Source of the DNA: Lachnospiraceae bacterium UBA3850
GTDB lineage: Bacteria > Bacillota > Clostridia > Lachnospirales > Lachnospiraceae
Direction: 5' to 3'
DNA length: 38,590 nucleotides
NCBI GenBank assembly: GCA_002392655.1
Contig: DGHK01000056.1
Span: forward strand, 1 to 38,590
In this document: piece by piece, positions 33,505 through 38,590 of the stretch
Numbering within the stretch: position 1 is the first letter of the stretch
Layout: every line of letters starts with the position of its first letter
The notes under the pieces: model-generated
What the model saw: only the letters and a program-made list of their open reading frames with translations
Databases searched by the model: none
What the model was told of the DNA's origin: nothing
Program-made: the position numbers and the translations under genes

Positions 33505-34683
33505 TTAAACTGCTATACGTTTTAGTACTTCCTTCACGCCAATATTCTCATCCTTAACCGAAGACGCTTCCTCGCTCTCTTCTGTTACCTGACTAGTCTT
33601 AGGTTTATTTATATACTCGCCTACTGTCTGCTCATCCAGAAGAACTATCTGTACATTTCCGTATAGCTCAAGCTCCTTTATAATAGACGGCTTTATTTCG
33701 TCACATATATATACAACCTTCGCATACTTTGCGAGGACACCGCTTCGAAGCAGATATGCCATACCTGAGGTTCCGTTGAAGGAATCATCATCGAAGATCA
33801 TCCTCATGGTCATATAGATATCATCCATCCTGTACATATTTCTGAACTGCTGCTTCCTTCCCGTCTCCCTGTACCAGCCAATCTGGTGGAAGATTCCGCT
33901 TCTGACATAGGCAGCGGAAACCGAAAGAAGTGCACTGTATACAAGACTTTTTGTAAGCTTACTCTTATCACAGGTATCAAATGTAAGAAGTACCTGGTTA
34001 TCTGTCGGTGTATCAAACTCCCTTACAAGAAGCTCACCATATCTGTCGGAAAGCTTCCAGTTAATATGTCTCAGATTGTCTCCCGGCTGATAATCCCTGT
34101 ACTGAAGTATCTCACTTAGGTTTGTATTCTTCTGATGACTGAAGAATCTCTCCTTCTCGTAGTTAACCTTTCTCACCTCTGAAACAGAATGAACCGCTCC
34201 CATCTGTGGATAGAGGTAAACCGGCTTCTCCAGCTTCTTTACAACACTTCTGTAGGTCATACCGAGGAAATCATATATACGGACATAATCAATCTTCACA
34301 TCAAACCTGCCGCAGTAGTCACTGCCCAACTCATAGACTATGCTTTCTCCACCAGGCTTAACAGAGAATTTTCTCACAAGAGTATCAGAGATGGCAAAGC
34401 CGGAGTTTACTATCCTGAACTTAACGACTCCCTTCAGTGCAGGCAGATGGGAGCTGTTTTTGATATCCAGAGAGATGCGGACACATTTGTCTGATATGGA
34501 ACTGTTCTTCATATTAACATCTATATCCATCCTTCCGGCAAGAATCAGATTATAGACAAGCTGCACGGCAAAAAAGGCCAGTAACAAGATCACCAGCCCC
34601 AGAACAAATATCTCTCCAGTCAGTATATAAATTGTAAGTATGATAAAGCATGCAAGCAGATATGCTATAAAATGACTGATCAC
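33505..34683 (-). CDS. DUF58 family membrane protein (MoxR partner)
   Basis: The 392-residue protein has two membrane helices near the N-terminus (about residues 4-22 and 25-48). It then has a beta domain and the DUF58 signature YRDYQPGDNLRHINWKLSDRYGELLVREFD (about 196-227), followed by a von Willebrand factor A-like fold (QVLLTFDTCDKSK). DUF58 proteins are regularly encoded beside MoxR ATPases and transglutaminase-like proteins, as here, and may be their targets or adaptors. GTG start with GGAGAG upstream inside the end of the MoxR gene region (18-base gap). Membrane-bound, with the vWA-like part probably cytoplasmic. Confidence 0.93.
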   Translation of the reverse strand: MISHFIAYLLACFIILTIYILTGEIFVLGLVILLLAFFAVQLVYNLILAGRMDIDVNMKNSSISDKCVRISLDIKNSSHLPALKGVVKFRIVNSGFAISDTLVRKFSVKPGGESIVYELGSDYCGRFDVKIDYVRIYDFLGMTYRSVVKKLEKPVYLYPQMGAVHSVSEVRKVNYEKERFFSHQKNTNLSEILQYRDYQPGDNLRHINWKLSDRYGELLVREFDTPTDNQVLLTFDTCDKSKLTKSLVYSALLSVSAAYVRSGIFHQIGWYRETGRKQQFRNMYRMDDIYMTMRMIFDDDSFNGTSGMAYLLRSGVLAKYAKVVYICDEIKPSIIKELELYGNVQIVLLDEQTVGEYINKPKTSQVTEESEEASSVKDENIGVKEVLKRIAV

Positions 34684-34701
34684 TTTTCTTCACTCTCCGC
34701 G

Positions 34702-35649
34702 TTACTTTTTTGAAACCTCAGGTGCCTTAACTTTATTATCCAGGATATCCGTAAGAACGGAAATCTCACTTTCGTCGTCCATTCTTGCCTCAGGACTAAG
34801 AATAATTCTGTGATTGCAGACATCGAGGAATACTGCATATACATCCTCAGGAGTGATATAATCCCTGCCCTTGAAATATGCATTTGCCGATGCCATTCTC
34901 TTCAGAGCAACTGATCCTCTGGTGCTGACACCAACCTCGATCAGATCATTACGTCTGGTCTCATCACAGAGTCGGCAGATATAGTCGATGACTGCCTCAT
35001 CGCAGTGCATCTTCTTATCAATGAACTCACGTATATCCATAAGTTCCTTGGCACTCATCTTTACAGACAATCTGTCAGTTATATCATCAACTGATGTGTT
35101 CATCAGGATGCTCACCTCATCACTTATGCTCGGATATCCCATAGTAAGCTTGACCATAAAACGGTCGCACTGAGAATCCGGAAGCGGCTGTGTTCCAAGA
35201 CTCGTAATCGGATTCTGAGTTGCTATCAGGATAAAAGGCTTCGGAAGCGGTTTAGTTGTTCCCTCAAGTGTAACGGTTCCCTCCTCCATCGGCTCAAGCA
35301 GCGCAGACTGAGTTTTGGCAGAGGTTCTGTTTATCTCATCACCAAGAAGCATATTACACTGAACCGCACCGGGCATGTATTCCATCTTCTTCTTCTCTTT
35401 ATCCATATAGTAATAACCGGTTATGTCACTTGGCATAGTATCCGGAGTAAACTGCAGACGCTTGAAATCAAGACCTATAGCTTTGGAAAATGCTTTCGCC
35501 ATGGTAGTTTTACCGGAACCGGGATTATCCTCTAGAAGTATGTGGCCTGATGCACATATAGTCATCATAACCTTCTCGATGATATCTCTCTTTCCCTTTA
35601 TTACCTTCTCTACTTCATCAAGAACATCATTTATCTTGTTATTTAACAT
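34702..35649 (-). CDS. MoxR family AAA+ ATPase
   Basis: This chaperone-like AAA+ protein has Walker A NPGSGKT (residues 42-48), the MoxR-typical RLQFTPDTMPSDITGYY, Walker B LLGDEINRT, TQSALLEPMEEG, and sensor 1 LIATQNP. A helical lid includes VGVSTRGSVALKRMASANA. I start it at the ATG at 35649, with AAAGGA upstream and the natural MLNNKINDVLDEVEKVIKGK beginning; this gives 315 residues. A longer frame to 35775 would overlap the preceding gene and adds 42 unlikely residues. Partners DUF58 and the transglutaminase-fold protein follow directly. Confidence 0.95.
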   Translation of the reverse strand: MLNNKINDVLDEVEKVIKGKRDIIEKVMMTICASGHILLEDNPGSGKTTMAKAFSKAIGLDFKRLQFTPDTMPSDITGYYYMDKEKKKMEYMPGAVQCNMLLGDEINRTSAKTQSALLEPMEEGTVTLEGTTKPLPKPFILIATQNPITSLGTQPLPDSQCDRFMVKLTMGYPSISDEVSILMNTSVDDITDRLSVKMSAKELMDIREFIDKKMHCDEAVIDYICRLCDETRRNDLIEVGVSTRGSVALKRMASANAYFKGRDYITPEDVYAVFLDVCNHRIILSPEARMDDESEISVLTDILDNKVKAPEVSKK

Positions 35650-35698
35650 GTCATATATCCTTTCATATTTATAAAAGTCTGCTTTCAAGTATATATCA

Positions 35699-37153
35699 TC
35701 AGTCACGCTCCGTATAATCATGAACATTAAAGGTTTCATCAAGCGGCTGATCCCCATCCGTAATTCCCGGAACATTCTGTGACATTGTAACTTCGCCCGT
35801 ATTTACATTTACATAGAAGGATGTATAAGCTCCGGTATATGACCTGAATCCTATAGATGTCTCATCACCTTCTATCGATCCATCATATCCCCATCCTACC
35901 ATATATTGTCCATCATTTATAATATCTAAAAGATCAGGATTTTCTTCGCAGCAGTAATTAACTATAGCTTCAAATATCTGGCTTCTTGTCAGCTTATCCT
36001 CCTTAGGAATCTCGACACCGTTTTTCAGATCCTCAACCTTCGCATATCTGTAGCTGTAATGTACATGAGCCTGGATAGGGCCGAGCTCTCTTGAATAAGA
36101 AATCTCGGTTGCATTTCCATTTTCATCATATTCTATCTCTGTTTTGATTTCTTCATTTCCTACATTTTCGGTTTCTGTAGCACTTATATAATGTTCCTGC
36201 CTCAGATTACAGTTTATGTTGATGATCCTGTTATTATCATCATATATATATTCGTAATCCTTGTAGGTTACGTCATCGGCCCAGCTTTCTTCTGTGTGGC
36301 ATGATGTCGGATAGCCGAGATCATTATATTCATAGGTTCTGGTAGATACATTATCACTAACCTCGGTTATATTTCCTGCATCATCATAAGTCCAGGTGGT
36401 GGTATTCGCCGAATCACCCTCGCCTTCATATTTATCCTCGATGATCCTGCCCTTATCATCATAGGTCATATATGATTTCCACTCGCCGGGAGAAAATTCA
36501 CTTTCAGATATATATGTTTTTTCAACCAGATGACCATCCTCATATTTTAAAACATCTTTGGTAATATCATCCACTTGTATAGTATCAAAATCAACCAGAA
36601 AATCGCTGTCAATTACTGCCTCTACGTTGAATATATTCAGTTCAGCAGGTATATCATATCTGAAATTATTAACATCCACTTCATTATATATATTATCCAG
36701 CATTCTGTATTCGGTAGATGTTATCGTCCGGTTCGCAAAGTCATAATTAAAATGCTTAGATATATTGATTTCATTACCATTATCCCCAGTTGTCTGATTT
36801 CCGACTATATCCATCTCATATATAACATAGTCATCATTTCCTGTCATAAGTCCGTCTCTGGAAATGACAGCATCCCAGGTTATCTCAGGCTCTTCAGTAG
36901 TTGTTTCCTCTTCAGAGGTTTTGCTTGTGCCATCGTTATTTTTGCTCGGATCCACACCTGTTGAACCATCATTAAGTGCCGGATCTTCTGTTATCTCTGT
37001 AGAATTCTCTGTATTCTTTCCGAAAAGCTTCCCCTTTTTAATAATAAGAATAGTCGCAAGAACGATAACCATAATTGCAAGGATCACAATCAGGATTATG
37101 ATTATCTTCTTCTGTTTTTTACTGCTATTTTGAGTGTTTTGATTATCTTCCAT
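35699..37153 (-). CDS. Membrane-anchored protein with YD/RHS-like repeats
   Basis: The 484-residue protein has a short cytoplasmic Asn/Gln/Lys-rich start, one membrane helix (about residues 16-39), and an acidic Thr/Glu-rich linker (45-95). In its extracellular part, a stretch (about 225-320) has the pattern YDDKGRIIEDKYEGE, WTYDDAGNITEVSD, YEYNDLGYPTS and YIYDDNNRIININ, spaced about 20 residues apart, like YD repeats of RHS/wall-associated proteins. The C-terminal 130 residues are not recognised. ATG with AAGGAGA upstream. It lies between the cyclase and MoxR genes with short gaps. It may be a surface sensor or structural protein of the block; function unknown. Confidence 0.82.
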   Translation of the reverse strand: MEDNQNTQNSSKKQKKIIIILIVILAIMVIVLATILIIKKGKLFGKNTENSTEITEDPALNDGSTGVDPSKNNDGTSKTSEEETTTEEPEITWDAVISRDGLMTGNDDYVIYEMDIVGNQTTGDNGNEINISKHFNYDFANRTITSTEYRMLDNIYNEVDVNNFRYDIPAELNIFNVEAVIDSDFLVDFDTIQVDDITKDVLKYEDGHLVEKTYISESEFSPGEWKSYMTYDDKGRIIEDKYEGEGDSANTTTWTYDDAGNITEVSDNVSTRTYEYNDLGYPTSCHTEESWADDVTYKDYEYIYDDNNRIININCNLRQEHYISATETENVGNEEIKTEIEYDENGNATEISYSRELGPIQAHVHYSYRYAKVEDLKNGVEIPKEDKLTRSQIFEAIVNYCCEENPDLLDIINDGQYMVGWGYDGSIEGDETSIGFRSYTGAYTSFYVNVNTGEVTMSQNVPGITDGDQPLDETFNVHDYTERD

Positions 37154-37189
37154 GTTGTTTTTTTCTCCTTGTCATCAGATAAGTAAAAA

Positions 37190-38527
37190 CTATTTAAAAT
37201 TCTCTGCCCAATCACTAAAGCTGTCAGGCTTCGAGGTAAAACATACTGTATAAAAATCTTCATTTACATCCATAACTTTCGCATAGAGGTCACCAGATAT
37301 ATCTATCATAATATTCTGAGACTTCTCAAGATGTTTCTCAGTCACAAGCTTCGCATATCTCTCATCAACCGAAAGTGCCGTTACGAGAGCCGGATACTTA
37401 ACCTCTATTACCTGCTTTCCCTCGAGCTCATAAATAGAAACCTGTGTCTCATTTTTATCAGAAGTACTGCCAGTATGCTGAATCCATTTTATCTCATTTA
37501 CGCTATTATTCAGTTTCAGTTCATCTACTGACTGTATCTCGTAGATCACCATCTCTTCCTTCGCACCCTTCGGAAGGAAGCTCTGCTTTCCGGCTATTTG
37601 GAGATATACATTTATATGTTCCTTCGTCCTCTCGGATATGATGACCTGGCCACCAATGGTAAAGGACTCAACTCTTCCAGCAAGATTCACGTTTTCACCC
37701 ATGCAGCCATACTTCATCTTATTCTCAGAACCGATATTTCCGACGATAACATCACCTGAATTGATTCCGATTCCCATCTCAAGCATCGGATAGCCATTAT
37801 CCTCATTCCAGCGATTTACATCTTCCATCTTATTCTGCATCTCGATAGCACATTTCAGTGCATGAAGTGCGTGTTCCTTATCATCCTTCGGAGCACCGAA
37901 AACTACAAATATTCCGTCTCCCAAAAACTCTATGACTGTTCCGCCATATCTCTCGATCACACCGACCATATTCTCAAAATAATTATTTAAGATTGTGATC
38001 ATAACTTCAGGATCAAGCTTTGTGCTGAGTGCTGTAAAGCCTCTCAGGTCACTCATGAGGATAGACACGTCTCTCTTGCTTCCTCCCCTCATTTCACCAC
38101 CGGGAGTATTCAGCACATAATCCGCAATGGATGAAGAGGTATATCTCTTAAAAGCCGAGCTGACTCTCATAAACTCGGTTATGTTATTAATAACGATAAC
38201 AAAAAGTGATTCTTCTTCAAGAAATGTTATGCTGACTCTCAGCTTACAAACTGATCCATCGTTCTTCTCATATTCAACCAGATCCTGAAGGGTCCTCTCC
38301 TTTGCTTTGATCGCATTGATAAAAAGCTGGATCAGATCATCATTTTTTTCGACATATGGGATAACCTCCCATATCTTATTAGTACTGTTTTCATCATCTA
38401 AACCTAAAAGCCTGTTTGCCGCATCATTCAGGTAATATATGATTCCGGTCTTTCCGGTGATGCATACCGCATCATCCATATTTTTAAATATATAGCTTAA
38501 CTGGTTCTGATTAAGATTTTGATTCAT
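37190..38527 (-). CDS. PAS domain plus class III adenylate/guanylate cyclase
   Basis: The 445-residue cytoplasmic protein begins with a PAS sensor domain (about residues 8-120, GKTGIIYYLNDAANRLLGLD to VIVINNITEF). A short linker leads to a class III nucleotide cyclase domain (about 150-320). Metal-binding Asp160 (MSDLRGF) and Asp204 (FLGDGIF) and the transition-state pair Asn281/Arg285 are present, so activity is likely. The base-selecting position that is Lys in adenylate cyclases is Glu200, and the second position is near Gly274-Cys275, so the product is uncertain. A C-terminal 120 residues are unrecognised. Its ATG follows the stop of an upstream gene by nine bases, with GAGGT at the junction. 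Confidence 0.92.
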   Translation of the reverse strand: MNQNLNQNQLSYIFKNMDDAVCITGKTGIIYYLNDAANRLLGLDDENSTNKIWEVIPYVEKNDDLIQLFINAIKAKERTLQDLVEYEKNDGSVCKLRVSITFLEEESLFVIVINNITEFMRVSSAFKRYTSSSIADYVLNTPGGEMRGGSKRDVSILMSDLRGFTALSTKLDPEVMITILNNYFENMVGVIERYGGTVIEFLGDGIFVVFGAPKDDKEHALHALKCAIEMQNKMEDVNRWNEDNGYPMLEMGIGINSGDVIVGNIGSENKMKYGCMGENVNLAGRVESFTIGGQVIISERTKEHINVYLQIAGKQSFLPKGAKEEMVIYEIQSVDELKLNNSVNEIKWIQHTGSTSDKNETQVSIYELEGKQVIEVKYPALVTALSVDERYAKLVTEKHLEKSQNIMIDISGDLYAKVMDVNEDFYTVCFTSKPDSFSDWAENFK

Positions 38528-38536
38528 ATATAACCT

Positions 38537-38590
38537 CTATTTTTTCAGATATTCCGAAGAAACCGGAAACTCAAAATAAGTGTCCGGATA
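38537..38590 (-). CDS. C-terminal end of an upstream gene, cut by the window edge
   Basis: The minus strand is open from the edge to a TAG at 38537-38539, giving the tail YPDTYFEFPVSSEYLKK. The cyclase ribosome binding site GAGGT overlaps this stop region, the usual arrangement of genes in one operon. Seventeen residues are too few to name a family. Confidence 0.55.
   Translation of the reverse strand, partial: YPDTYFEFPVSSEYLKK

Overview
The window looks like the chromosome of a low-GC, Gram-positive gut-type anaerobe of the family Lachnospiraceae (a Coprococcus-like genome is my best guess, not proven). The evidence is a class 1B dihydroorotate dehydrogenase pair (PyrK/PyrD), a DUF4364 protein, Rho with a disordered N-terminal insert, surface proteins with Trp/Tyr-rich cell-wall-binding repeats, clean AGGAGG-type ribosome binding sites with frequent GTG/TTG starts, and sigma-A type promoters. 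Almost every gene lies on the minus strand, so transcription runs from high to low coordinates. The single clear plus-strand gene is the DUF4364 protein at 18618-19139.

Layout from the left edge. A tRNA-Val is cut by the edge and has a perfect consensus promoter. Next come two small proteins, a DUF4230 membrane protein, the PcrA helicase and PspA (1.5-4.45 kb), then pyrimidine-nucleoside phosphorylase, a large secreted protein with cell-wall-binding repeats and an M29 aminopeptidase (4.5-10.45 kb). A pyrimidine operon follows, in the order pyrF-pyrK-pyrD plus a small membrane protein (10.5-13.5 kb). Its promoter lies inside the 3' end of a LytTR regulator gene. A class A penicillin-binding protein and Rho fill 14-18.5 kb. 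A protein-quality-control run of tig, clpP, clpX and engB fills 19.1-23.1 kb.

Between tig and luxS (23.1-23.8 kb) is a repeat-rich, gene-poor stretch. It holds a decayed cell-wall-binding gene fragment, three consecutive hairpins with shared arms, and a 14-unit 9-bp tandem repeat. Then come luxS and mtnN, two successive steps of S-adenosylhomocysteine recycling and AI-2 precursor formation.

From 25.3 kb to the right edge lies a surface-associated block. In transcription order it contains a PAS plus class III nucleotide cyclase, a membrane-anchored YD-repeat-like protein, a MoxR ATPase, a DUF58 protein, a multi-pass transglutaminase-fold protein, a lipoprotein, an InlB-like/cell-wall-binding protein with 31 consecutive Asn, a four-helix membrane protein and an anchored beta-propeller protein. 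MoxR-DUF58-transglutaminase is a known but functionally obscure module. Here its transglutaminase domain appears to lack the catalytic cysteine (Ser at that position), and it is tightly coupled to lineage-specific exported proteins. I regard this block as the best candidate for an undescribed envelope system.

Other points of interest: a promoter overlapping a terminator upstream of tig, a promoter-plus-hairpin arrangement before pspA, convergent genes with no space for an intrinsic terminator next to rho, and TTG starts for pspA and engB.
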